From positions 7,688,001 to 7,752,000 of the forward strand of contig AP026539.1 in the NCBI GenBank assembly GCA_026075535.2: a stretch of 64,000 nt of DNA, read 5' to 3'. The notes beneath the pieces were generated by a model. It ran no database searches. It was not told the DNA's origin and saw nothing but the letters and a program-made list of their open reading frames with translations. Within the stretch, counting starts at the first letter, position 1; every line of letters begins with the position of its first letter. The position numbers and the translations under genes are program-made. Of this stretch, positions 1 to 10,300 are shown piece after piece. This DNA is from Tricholoma matsutake (lineage: Eukaryota > Basidiomycota > Agaricomycetes > Agaricales > Tricholomataceae).

Positions 1-107
1 TGAAATGGGTTGACTACCCGACATCCAAAAACACATGGGAACCCGAATCAAACCTGAAGAATGCCCCCAAGATCCTGACAGCATATAAGAAGAGGTACCA
101 CCTCTGA
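1..107 (+). CDS. Ty3/gypsy pol C-terminus: chromodomain tail of element Z (partial)
   Basis: The frame is open from base 3 and stops at TGA 105-107. It reads KWVDYP, then NTWEPESNL, the usual second half of a chromodomain (W-x-x-Y then N-T-W-E-P) found at the C-terminus of chromovirus integrases. In that family the domain guides integration into marked chromatin. The upstream integrase lies outside the window. The same element continues through two accessory reading frames to its 3' LTR at 1290. The motif is seen directly; the role is family knowledge. Confidence 0.85.
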   Translation, partial: KWVDYPTSKNTWEPESNLKNAPKILTAYKKRYHL

Positions 108-154
108 CAGAACCCAGAACCCCCTCCTTCTTCCCACTATGATACTACCTGAGA

Positions 155-880
155 ATGCCTGCTGAACGACAATTCACCCGAGAATACCTACAAAACCAAT
201 CAAATGCCGATGCCCTTCACATTCACCTCACCCACGACCCACTGAAATACCATCTTGCCAGGATGTGCTTCTACTACACGAGCACAATCAAACAAATGGA
301 ATGAAACCTAGAAGAAGCAATGAACGATGCAGATGCCCTGGGGATCAAACAGATGATCCAAGAGATGATTGCACCGTGGTCAGACAGACCAAGAACAGCC
401 AAGGAGAGACCTCACACCCCCCTAGATCAACACAGATGACCACCGACCTTGCCCTCGCCACTCGGCGAGTGGAGTGACAGAGACAAACGATGAGCTCCCT
501 CTGGAGACTCCTCCCATTCTATGAAGAACCCGAAGATTGTGCCTAGGGCACCCAAAGTAATCGATCTGACCACCCCCGAACCCAAACCAAAAACCACCCA
601 ACCGCCTTGGTCCTCCCCACACATGAGACATGCCAGATGTTTCATCTGCCAAGAGATAGGCCATTTCGGCCTGATTTGCCCACAATATGTTTGCAAGTAT
701 TGCAAACAGTGAGGCCCCAGACACTATAGGATGAACTGCCCAGACAAACCTTGGAAAGATCAAGAGACCGATCAAAAGGAAGCTGAACACAGACAGTGGC
801 TCTTCTTTAACTCCAGATATGATGATTTTGATGACGATGCAATGGGAAACATGACAGGAGAGCCATATGGAAGGATTTAA
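155..880 (+). pseudogene. Accessory ORF after pol with two CCHC-like zinc knuckles (element Z)
   Basis: One frame runs from ATG 155 to TAA 878-880 (about 241 codons), broken only by TGA at about 301, 435, 488 and 710. Each of these could be a former CGA. Codons 160-175 read CFICQEIGHFGLIC, a classical C-x2-C-x4-H-x4-C knuckle. A second cluster follows at once (CKYC, then H-x4-C), with the 710 TGA inside it. The N-terminal part looks helical and polar, and the C-terminal end is acidic (DDFDDD). The ORF lies between the pol chromodomain and the 3' LTR, where standard Ty3/gypsy elements carry nothing. A nucleic-acid-binding role is inferred from the knuckles only. Confidence 0.7.
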
Positions 881-898
881 AAGGCAGAGCTCAAGGCG

Positions 899-1309
899 AT
901 GGCATGACAAGACAGACCCATGCTCGCAGGAATTACGATCCTCGCCATCGTCATTGGCATGACCCTGGCTGCAGTGGCAGCCCTGACCTTTGCATTTTGC
1001 CTCTACACCATCTTCCAAACAGAACCTGAACCCCCGAGTACAGACATCGAGTTTGCCATCCTGCAACGCCCCCTTTTCAATCATACTACCGACTCCTTGA
1101 CACTGCTACCTAGGGCAGCATGAACCAGAAGAACCCGATCATGGTCTGAGTTCGGACATGAATTATTCCTCCATTGTACCCCTCGACCCCGACCTACCCA
1201 CATAACCAGACCACGCCCGATCAGACCACAAAGGAGAGATGAAGATTTAGGTCGAAGTGTGGAACTTTCAACCATAGCGGGGGGGGTAATGTTACAATTT
1301 TCCTTGTAA
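899..1309 (+). pseudogene. Accessory single-pass membrane ORF of element Z
   Basis: Same frame as the knuckle ORF, 18 bases after its stop. ATG 899 is followed by a TGA at codon 3 and another at 1121-1123. Otherwise the frame stays open to TAA 1307-1309, 20 bases inside the LTR. Residues about 9-33 form a strong hydrophobic segment (ITILAIVIGMTLAAVAALTF and on), then a Pro/Glu-rich stretch and an Arg-rich tail. No signal peptidase site or furin-like site is evident. The position resembles env genes of errantiviruses, but the protein is far too short for an envelope glycoprotein. Function unknown. Confidence 0.6.
1279..1289 (+). promoter_or_regulatory. Polypurine tract of element Z
   Basis: A run of eight G followed by TAA directly abuts the TGTTAC start of the LTR. 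It is the expected plus-strand priming site of an LTR retrotransposon. Confidence 0.75.
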
Positions 1310-2336
1310 CTCATGGGACCCGACCAACCCAACCAACCCGATGATCCCCTCCAGACAGGAGGCACCACCTGATTCATGCCTAGGGCATGTCCTTGACACC
1401 AGACACACACACAACCCATGCCGACTGCATGCATTTGATCCCCTTCCCATGGAAGGCACCCTTGATGCAGGGTGACTCCATGCACCTGAACCCACACCCA
1501 CACATGCTGTGATATGACAGCCCCCTGACATGAGGTCCATGATGTTGGACTCTCATGATTGACATGCTGTGCCACAGCATGTCCTTGACATTGGATCCTT
1601 GACATTGGATCCGTGACATTGGACACCTCATGCTAGGCATGAGGCTTATCTCTTATTGTTTCCTGACATGCTGTGCCGCAGTAATCTGTGACATCAGACG
1701 CCTCATGCAAGGCATGAGGGCTATTGTTTCTATTCTTACTTGATACGCATCTAGCTTTCCGATTGGACAATAAGGACCTCCCTTGTAGTATAATTACTGC
1801 AACTTGTAGTAGGGATGTCCTTAGTTTAGATCTAGGCAATCTACAGCTTTAACTTGTGAACTCGCAAACTTGCTCGAAACCACTAAGGAAGCCCCTTAGT
1901 GTGTGAACCTGAACGACTCTATGCAGAAGGCCTGCTAGAGTGCACTATCTCTCTTACGTCGGATGCTCTGAGTAGGATGCCTCATGCTAGGCATGAGGCT
2001 TATTGTTTCTATTCTTACCTGATACACATCTACCTTTCCGATTGGACAATAAGGACCTCCCTACTAGCATAAATACTGTGACTCATAGTAGGGATGTCCT
2101 TAGTTTAGATCTAGGCAATCTATAGCCTTAACTTGCAACTCGTGAACTTATTTGAAATCACTAAGGAAGCCCCTTAGTGCATGAACCTGAATGACTCTAC
2201 ACAGAAGCCCTGCTAGAGTGCACTACCTATCTTACGTCGGACGCTCTGAGTAAGACCAGTGCCAAACGACTCGTTGAGGATGCACCTTGTTGAATGACAT
2301 CGACTAGATCGAGTGGTTGAGGCTTCACCCTTAACA
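1290..2336 (+). repeat. 3' LTR of element Z (about 1.05 kb, enlarged by an internal duplication)
   Basis: It begins TGTTACAATTTTCC and ends CACCCTTAACA, with TGTTA/TAACA termini. Two more copies lie in the window: 29635-30389 (minus, 5' LTR of Y, 755 bp) and 31822-32509 (plus, 688 bp). This copy is about 290 bp longer because of a 279-bp tandem duplication. The sequence after 2336 belongs to another element (A), so Z was inserted into A and its left flank lies outside the window. Confidence 0.88.
1697..2254 (+). repeat. 279-bp tandem duplication inside the Z LTR
   Basis: Unit 1 is 1697-1975 and unit 2 is 1976-2254. Both start with GAYGCCTCATG, pass the GATTGGACAATAAGGACCTCC block and the CTTAGTTTAGATCTAGGCAA block, and end near CTTACGTCGG. 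The sister LTRs at 29.6 kb and 31.8 kb carry one unit. The region looks like the U3/R promoter part of the LTR, so a doubled promoter block is possible. Confidence 0.85.
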
Positions 2337-2915
2337 GCAGATGACTGCAAGAAGGTAATGGCAGTGCATGCAGCAAAGGCAAAAGTCGCATACAAGAAGA
2401 AGAAGCAAAGCATGATGACCATCATGGTTGTCTTCAAGGGTGCGGAGGTTTTAGAAGAAGATATGAGCAGCAAGGGTTCTGACAAGTACATGGACACTAA
2501 TGAAGCAGATGAGTATGTGCCCCAATCTCTCTCCCTCCCCTCACATCTGGTTTGGACTTGTTGCATGGATGCACCAGCCACCTGCACACCAACTCCAATC
2601 AAAGCTCTTATTGACAATGGTTCCCCCCAGTCTTGATTTCCAGTGTTCTCATGGATCTTTTGTGCCTCACGCCTTGCCCTTTGTTCAAACCCCTTTCTGT
2701 TTCTGGCACATTCAATAAAGATAGCACAACAACCTTGATCCCTCTTGTTTTAATGCATTACTGTAGACGACTTGTCCAATCCATGGATGCCATATGGAAA
2801 TAATGCACACTCAATGCAATTATTTGCCTGAACTTACACACCAACCCTATTCTAGGGCTTGATTTTCTAGTGAAAAATAGAATTGTTATTGATGCCCTGA
2901 CTGTGGCCAAAGAGT
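2337..2915 (+). pseudogene. Element A gag tail and retropepsin (decayed)
   Basis: The frame opening at 2337 gives a charged, Lys-rich gag tail. It then gives EYVPQSLSLPSHL and DAPATCTPTPI, leading into the aspartic protease motif ALIDNGSP (DNG in place of DSG/DTG) near 2606-2630. Frameshifts follow, but pieces of the flap and C-terminal half remain, such as LHTNPILGLDFLVKNRIVIDA at about 2835-2900. The protease would have matured the polyprotein. The order gag-PR-RT is typical of Ty3/gypsy. Confidence 0.7.
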
Positions 2916-2921
2916 CAGGGT

Positions 2922-3990
2922 ATGTATGACCTGCTGAAACCACCTGAATCAAAAACATTTCAAAAACCAACTGTAAGATCTCCATATCAGCAACACAAGA
3001 TTGAGGCACAACTGATCAAGGAAGGCCAAGCAGTGATGCACAAAAAGCAGAGGCTGGTACATATGGAACTTATGGCTTTGCTCAAAGAAAATGTGCAACA
3101 ATTTGATATGGAACCATTCACCACAGGACTACCAGATTTGATTGCATCTATCAAGACCTGGATTCAACAACTCACGGAAGAGGCAACATTGCTGAAACTA
3201 GATAAGAAAATGAAGGAGACATACATCGACCAAGTCCCATGTGACATTCCACATGTAAAGGACTTTCCTCAGGATGTATTCCATCATATTAAACTGCTCC
3301 CAGGCATGCCCATCTCCATGGCCTATGCATATGCCTGTCCATCCAAGTATCGAGCTGGGTGGAAAAACCCTAATTGATCAGCATGTTGCTGCAGGAAGAA
3401 TCTGGCCTTCTTCTTCCCCATACACCTCACCATCATTTACTATCCCCAAAGCAGACCCAACAGTACTCCCACACTGGGTGAATGACTATCATCACCTTAA
3501 CCACTTAACAATCCCCAACAACTACCCTCTGCCAAGAATCAATGACATCCTAGCGGACTGTGCTAAAGGAAAAATGTGGGGAAAGATAGATATGATAAAC
3601 TTGTTCTTTCAGACATTAGTGCACCCTGATGACATAAAGTACACAGCCACATTGACACTTCTCGGGCTTTGGGCATGGGTGGTTATGCTGATGGGCATGC
3701 AAATTCTCCAGCAATGCACCAACAGTGAGTTACACTAGCCCTCAAAGAATACATTGGGAAGATATGTCATGTCTATTTGGACAACATTATAATTTGGTCA
3801 AACTCCTTAGCAGAACACAAAGAAAATGTGGCACTAGTGCTCAAAGCTCTTTGAAAAGTGGAATTATACTGTTCAGTAAAGAAGTCAACATTGTTTACAA
3901 CAGAGATTGATTTCTTAGGACACCATATCTCTGTGAGGGGAATCAAAGCAGACAACAGCAAAGTCAAATGAATTCTAACATGGCCCACTG
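2922..3990 (+). pseudogene. Element A reverse transcriptase (decayed)
   Basis: Pre-RT linker with coiled-coil-like charge at 2922-3260. RT then begins with an acidic linker, PSSSPYTSPSFTIPKAD, NDYHHLNHLTIPNNYPLPRI and GKIDMINLFFQT (3400-3620). The catalytic box reads VYLDNII (YLDN in place of YxDD), followed by LGHHISVRGIKAD (thumb). At least three frameshifts and an in-frame TGA at about 3969-3971, just before WPT. The polymerase aspartate pair is damaged, so the enzyme is inactive. Confidence 0.75.
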
Positions 3991-4648
3991 ATGGTACTCA
4001 ACCCAGAAACACAAACAGAACCCAAAACAAAGGCTTCAGTTGTTTTAGAGGTTAATACAAAGTTTGAAGAAGTTTGCGATGATTCGCAGAACTTAGAGCT
4101 AAGACAAAGGACTTGGATTCAAGAGCTGAACTCTTAAATCAGATGATATATGAGAGGTACAGACAATTTCCTTTTTCCCCCCTTCCAGGTAGCTAGTACA
4201 AGGCCATATAAGTTTTGAAGAGATAGTACTAAAAGGAAATAGAACATGAGGACTACATGAGGCAAGATATAAAACAATAAAGTATCCAAATCACAAAATA
4301 AATGAGAAATGATGTGAAGGAAAACATGTAGAGTTGTAATATATCAAAAGTAGTTGTCCTATTGTTCCAATATATCACAGAAATGTTAAAAAACACCATA
4401 ATCACATCCTAAAAAGTGCATTGTCCTATCTCCTTGTGTCCAGTATGCTCAATATGCAACATGTTAACCTGTGCAGGGTGTGCTGCATGTGTCTGAAGGT
4501 TGGTGCAATAGGTATACAGCAGCCAAAGGTGTTCAAAGTGCTGTGAAATAGCTTCAGAGTAGTTTCATGCAGTTCATAGTCAGTGGGGATGTGTTGGAGT
4601 ATGTGGAAGTTTTTCCAGAGCTTGAAGCATGATGCAGACCTATCACTG
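3991..4648 (+). mobile_element. Unclassified 653-bp insertion with CACTG target duplication
   Basis: The RT coding sequence breaks after TGGCCCACTG (ends 3990) and resumes after CACTG at 4644-4648 with CTCCAAAATCAGC, giving W-P-T-A-P-K-S-A when joined. The insert is thus 3991-4643 with a 5-bp direct repeat. It is AT-rich and has no long ORF, no TG..CA ends and no clear inverted termini. A pyrimidine tract followed by CCAGGTAGC lies near 4170-4190. It could be a SINE-like or LTR-derived element; class unknown. Confidence 0.65.
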
Positions 4649-6425
4649 CTCCAAAATCAGCAAAACACATATGGCAATTTCTAGGACTCGTCCACTACAT
4701 CTCTTCATTCATTCTGACACTTGCAGAGCACACCCCTATCCTCACCCCACTCACATGCAAAAAATGCAATGCAAACTTCCCAGTGTGGACTTCAGAGCAC
4801 CAGTACACTTTCGAAAGCATCAAAAGACTTGTAGTCAGTCATGATTGCATTGGCCATGAAAGCCCTGGAGAAAACAAGATTTGGGTCACATGTGATGCAA
4901 GCAAATGTAGAACAGGCACCATTCTTGCTTTTGGTCCTACCTGGGAATCAACGTGACCAGTGGCTTTCAAAAATTGGCAGCTGAATGGTGCAGAGTGAAA
5001 CTACCCCATTCATGAGCAACAAATGCTTGCTATAGCTCGAGCATTGAAGAAATAGTGAGTCAATATTTTGGGAACTCATATCCACATCTGAACAGACCAC
5101 AAAACATTACAAAACTTTGATTTCCAGTGGGACCTATCTCAGCATCAGGCCTGTTGGATGGAATACATGTCGCAATATGAATATAGAATGGTGAAAAGAA
5201 CACAGTTGCAGATGCTCTGTCACAACTTCCCGACTTGATCAATGACAACCTACTGATCATAATTGCTGGATCCATCTTCACCATCTCAAGCGATCCCAAA
5301 CTGATCACAAGAATTAAAAACAGATATAAGCAGACCCTTGGTGTGTAGGAATACTTGATGATCTACAACACAGTGTCATGGACACCAAACTTCAGATCAC
5401 AGTAAAGCATGGTCTTTTATTCATTGGGAACCTAATGGTGATACCAAAATACAAAAACCTTCATGAGCACCTTTTCCAGTTGGTGCATGACAATCTTGGG
5501 CATTTTGGGGCCAAGAAATCATATGCAAATTTACAGGACAGCTTTTACTGGCCTAATATGAGAAAGGACCTTGCAAATGGATACATACTCACATGCCCAG
5601 ACTGTCGATAAAACAAGGCCAGCACCACCAAACATGCAGGACCCCTTCACCCATTACCGATTCCAGACTGAAGATTTGATTCCATTGCAATAGATTTCAT
5701 TGGGCCTCTCCCTAGAGACAATGGATTCAATGCAATTGTCACCATGATGGACAGGCTAGGGGCCAACATTCAAATCTCTGTGTGCACCTCAGACATGACG
5801 GTGGAAGATTTTGCATTCCTTTTCTTTGACAAATGGTATTGCAAAAATGGATGTCCTGTAGAGATCCATGATAAAATCTTTGTATCAAACGTTTGGCACA
5901 CATTGATGAAACTCATGGGGGTCCAACACAAGATGTCTACTTTGTATCATCCTCAAACAGATGGGTGCTCCAAATGTATAAACAAGACCATCATCCAGTG
6001 TTTATGCTTCCATGTAGAACATAATCAAAAAGGTGGGGCAAAGGCACTGCCCGAAGTCCATTTTGACATCATGAACAGTGTGAATGTGTCAACAGAAATG
6101 TTGCCATTCATGTTAAAAGTGGGATGATCACCAAGATTACTGCCACCACTCATGCCACTTACACCACCACCCATAGATGATCTGTGCAAGGATGAAAGGG
6201 CATGGACATTCATGGCAGAGATGGCCAAACTGACAAATGCAGCAAGAGACAGCCTCCTTGCTGCCATGCTGTGAACAAAAGCTGAGGAGCCAACCCTGCA
6301 TATTCAGTGGGCAAAATGGTCATGCTGGCAACTGCACATTGTCAACATGACTACATGCAGGCAAAAGACAGGCATGTGGCAAAATTCATGCCACAGTTTG
6401 ATGGACCATATGAAGTATTATGCGC
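4649..6425 (+). pseudogene. Element A RNase H and integrase (decayed)
   Basis: The RNase H part shows WVTCDASKCRTGT, YPIHEQQMLAIARALKK and TDHKTLQNFD (4880-5110). The integrase zinc region reads HDNLGHFGAKKSYANL then CPDC. The core begins IAIDFIGPLPRDNGF and ends YHPQTDG. Two catalytic positions look lost: the SDRD motif is replaced by EIHD, and the E of the usual SERxNK is replaced (SKCINK). The frame runs on to GPY/F (QFDGPYEVLC), where element B is inserted at 6425/6426. Stops are mainly TGA. Confidence 0.75.
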
Positions 6426-6653
6426 TGCAGCCGGCTAGACTCTTGGTGTTGCGTCTGCTACCAGACGAGACAACTCAGACAGGGCTCATGTCTACTACTA
6501 GATGCGAGTTGCGGGAACAGACAGGTGAAGATACTCCTTATCTACACACACATGTGTCTATCTATGAGGTCATATGACTGCTAAGGGAAATGCTGGACTC
6601 TGGCTGTGGACTCTGCTATGGACTCCGCTGGGGCCTCTGCTGCCATGGCTACA
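6426..6653 (-). repeat. 3' LTR of element B (228 bp)
   Basis: Near-identical to 13645-13872. A run of GGAAGGGGGGCAC on the minus strand (6654-6670) abuts it as the polypurine tract. Confidence 0.9.
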
Positions 6654-6937
6654 TGTGCCCCCCTTCCAAGTAGCAATGCCCTTGTTGTGATCTCAACTCA
6701 GAGAAGGAAGAGGAAATTATGTATGTACAAGGCACCAATGCCTTACCCTCACCTTGGCCCATGTACCTCAGGAGGCATGTCCATGACAATTGCTCCCCCT
6801 AAGGCCTGACATGGAAACATCGTTTAGGGTCACTGGTATTGTTCTAAAACCTTGTTTGGTGTGGTGGTTCAATTTCGAGTGGTGGTGGTCGAGAGTTGTT
6901 GAGGTCGGGGAATGTAACACTTGGTCTCAAATAGGCG

Positions 6938-7291
6938 TCAGGCGGTACTGGATGGTTGGTGTTGGAGATGCTCAGCAACAGCTCTGACCAGCTCCAGGTC
7001 AATGAGGCTAGGTAGTCCATCACATTTGGTGTCCTGAAAGGCTGTCAATGATAATTGATGGGCCTGTAAAGTCCACATGGTTACAGTGCCAATGGCCACT
7101 ATAACCCACAGAAAAAGGAAGAGCGCAAACCCTCCCCAGAACCATCTTCGAGAAGAGGTGTTTGTATCAGGTATATCAGTGATCATGGGAGTGTGGGATG
7201 ATTGATGTGGAAATAAAATAAAATCAGGACTCAGCTCTGGTATATATACATGAGTCGGGGCCTGAATATAGCCAATGTCCATGAACAGCAA
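6938..7291 (-). CDS. Membrane-spanning ORF between integrase and 3' LTR of element B
   Basis: Starts at ATG 7291 and stops at 6938-6940 with TGA in a CGCC-rich context; a short open tail follows in the same frame. The 117 residues include a polar N-terminus, then one hydrophobic helix (WFWGGFALFLFLWVIVAIGT, residues about 50-71) and a helical C-terminal part (LELVRAVAEHLQ). No signal peptide. It is not a standard gag-pol product. A comparable single-pass ORF sits in the same place in element Z, although the sequences do not look related. Function unknown. Confidence 0.5.
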   Translation of the reverse strand: MLFMDIGYIQAPTHVYIPELSPDFILFPHQSSHTPMITDIPDTNTSSRRWFWGGFALFLFLWVIVAIGTVTMWTLQAHQLSLTAFQDTKCDGLPSLIDLELVRAVAEHLQHQPSSTA

Positions 7292-7314
7292 GGGTTGATT
7301 GTGGTCTTGACTCA

Positions 7315-10300
7315 GGGGTCTGATGGGATTGGTTCTTTGTCTGCCTCATGTTCCACATCTTCCCACTCTATGTCACCATCTTCATCAATCACTATTCTCT
7401 CTACTTCCTCCTGCACAATGTCTTCTTTGGTTTCCTGATTGCTCCGTAGCTTCTCGATGGCTACCTGGGCCTCGTGCAGTGCTGTGCCATTGCAAGGAAT
7501 GAACCTGCAGAGTCATTGTGAAGATAATCTGTTGCCAATGGGTAATCCTTCCAGTGTTTCCAATTTATAGGAGTTGCGGTCTCTGCTTGTTACCCGGCAT
7601 GGTGCTGACCATTTTGGTTCCATTTTCTGTTCTGCCTTGAATGTGAAGTCCAGGTCGCTTCTGTAGACTTGTACCAGCTGTCCTGCTTTGAATATGACCT
7701 CTCTTGGTGCTTGGGCTAAGACCTTCCTGTCGAACGCCAGCTTCCATCTGTGAGCATGAGAAGATATGTGTGCGTACCCATCTAATTGCTGTTGCTCTAC
7801 ATATGCCATCTGGACCTCAACCTCATCTGATGTTACTTCCTCCTCTGTTTGCTCTGCCAGGGTGCACTTTGTGTTGATCACAATGCCTAGGAGGAGTTCA
7901 TTGTGTGAGAACTTAAGGTTTGGAAGAATGCAATTGTTGAGGCATTTGATGGCTTCCTCCAGGTGGTCAGGCCATGAGGCTGGTACATCCATTTTATCGT
8001 ATTCATCCTCCCCTAGATCTGGTGAGAACAATTGCTTTAGCCTTCCCAATAGCTTTGCATTCACCCCCTCTATCAGACCATTGATCCAGGGGGAATATCC
8101 TGGAACTACCCATAGTTCCATGTTGCATATGGCACATGCTTTGTGGACAGCATCATTGTCAAACTCATGGCCACCATCAACCATGAAGGCCTCGGGTGCT
8201 GTGAATGTGGTACAGATGTTATTGAATGTCTTGCAGGTAGTGGCTGCTGATGCAGCAGTCTTGAATTTATCTGCCCATACATGCTGTGAGTAGATGTCTG
8301 CATATAATCCAATTTTTGTAAAGCCTCCTTTTCCTTGTGGTATGGCCAGGGTGTCGCCAACAAGAAGTTTGAATTTGTGTTATGGGTTCTAGCAATGAAT
8401 GTAAGTGTTTTGGGCCATGCCCTTTGCACTTACCACAGTCCATGATTGCCTTGGTGATTGATTGGTCAAGATGTGGACTTGCTATTCTGTCCATCAGCGC
8501 AATTTTTACATTGTCCCTGTGAAAATGCCCTTCATTCCAGTGTACCTCCCATGCTAGTGTGACTGCCTCTGATTGTGGTACACACTCTACCCATGGTTTT
8601 GCTCGTGTGGACTTGGTGTTGCCTATTTTCCATAATTTGCCATCTTGGATCATGTATCCTGCTGCTCGGTGCTTGGCTTTCTTCCTTTCTCTAATACTTT
8701 TCCCATGTTCTAGTTCCGCCAATGCCTCTATGACATTGAGGAATATTTTCTCATTAGCAAAGCGGTGTTTGAGGGCATCATAAGTAGGCAATGACTCAAT
8801 TTGGAATATGTCATTTTGGATGCCTGTTTGTGCTTCCCAGTCTTCACTTACTGTCCATTCATGTCCATCATTCTTTTCTGCGGGTAGGTTCACATATTTC
8901 CTGCTGATACCATCTGCGACAGGATTCAGGCATCCTGGTCTATGCCATACATCTGTAATCTGGTGAGCTAGTACTCCATCCCTCCATCGTGCATGGGTAG
9001 AGTTGAGCTTGTCATTCAGTAAGTGGTCTCTGAGTGCTTGGCAGTCAGTCTCCAACTCAATGGGATATCCCCATATAAGATCAGAGAATTTGTCTAAGGA
9101 GAATTTCAGTGCAGCAAATTCTAGTAAATATGGCTTGTACTTCTCCTCAGATTCAGATGTTCATTTGCTGCTAAATGCAACTGGGTGTATGTGTGTGACC
9201 TCTTTACCATTGGGCAAGACTGTGGTGTGTCATTGTGAAAGCATGCCTGCGAAACCATACTTACAACTGTCTGTAGTGACGACAAAAGGAGTGCCATCAA
9301 ACTTTGGTCCTTTCAATACTGGTTTGTTGGTTAAGGCAATTTTTAATCCCAGGAAGGCCTTCTCATGTTCCTCTTTCCATAGACCAATCAGTGAGTGTCC
9401 TTTCATGGCACATCGGTAAGCAGCCTTCCCCTTTCCCTTGGGAAGGTCAAGACTTCTGGCCAAGTCTGTGAGAGGTTGGGCTAGTGCTGCATATCCTTTG
9501 ATCAGTGACCTGAAATATCCTGTTAGTCCTGTGAACGCTGCTAGGTTCTGCAGATCTGTTGATTGTTTCCAATCTACAATGGCTGTTAGTTTTGTGAGGT
9601 CTGGTTTTATACCTGTTGGTCCCACTCTTGCTCCAGCAAAGACAGCTTCAGTCATGAAGAAGCTTGACTTGGCTGCTGATAGCAAGAGTCCTTTCTCCCT
9701 TACTCTGGTTAGCAATGTTCGAATGTTAGCCAATGTTTCTGTGAAGTCATCTCCTGCCATTCCACCGTCATCGACAAACTGTTCAAATAGGATTCCTACC
9801 AAGTCACCCAGAGCTTGGGCTGTCATTTCTGCAAAAGTGGAGGGCACACCTGTTAACCCAAAGGGCATACACTTGTAACAGAAATATCCTTGTCCTTCCA
9901 CATAGAAGCATACATATGGCTGGTCCTCAGGCCCAATTTCACAGGCATAGAATCCTGCTGCAAAGTCAAATGTGTTTATCCATCGGTGTCCACTCAGGCA
10001 CTGTTGCTTGGCCCGTATATCTCCTTGAGGCATGGGGGGTACCTTTGTCACCTTGTTTAGTTCCATAAAGTCTTGACACACTCGCCACTTAGTTTGTGTT
10101 TCTACCTGTACTGTATCATGCTGCTTGGAGTCCCGGGGTGGAAGGTCCTTAAATGCTGATGGAATCCCAGCCATGACACACTCATCATTAAGTCTGTGCT
10201 GCAATTCCTCAATGGTTAGTCCATTACCTTCATGTGCTTTCTTTGCTAAGGTGGTTGCTCTGCAGCATTTAACATTGTTATGGTTGATTGGGGCGATGAT

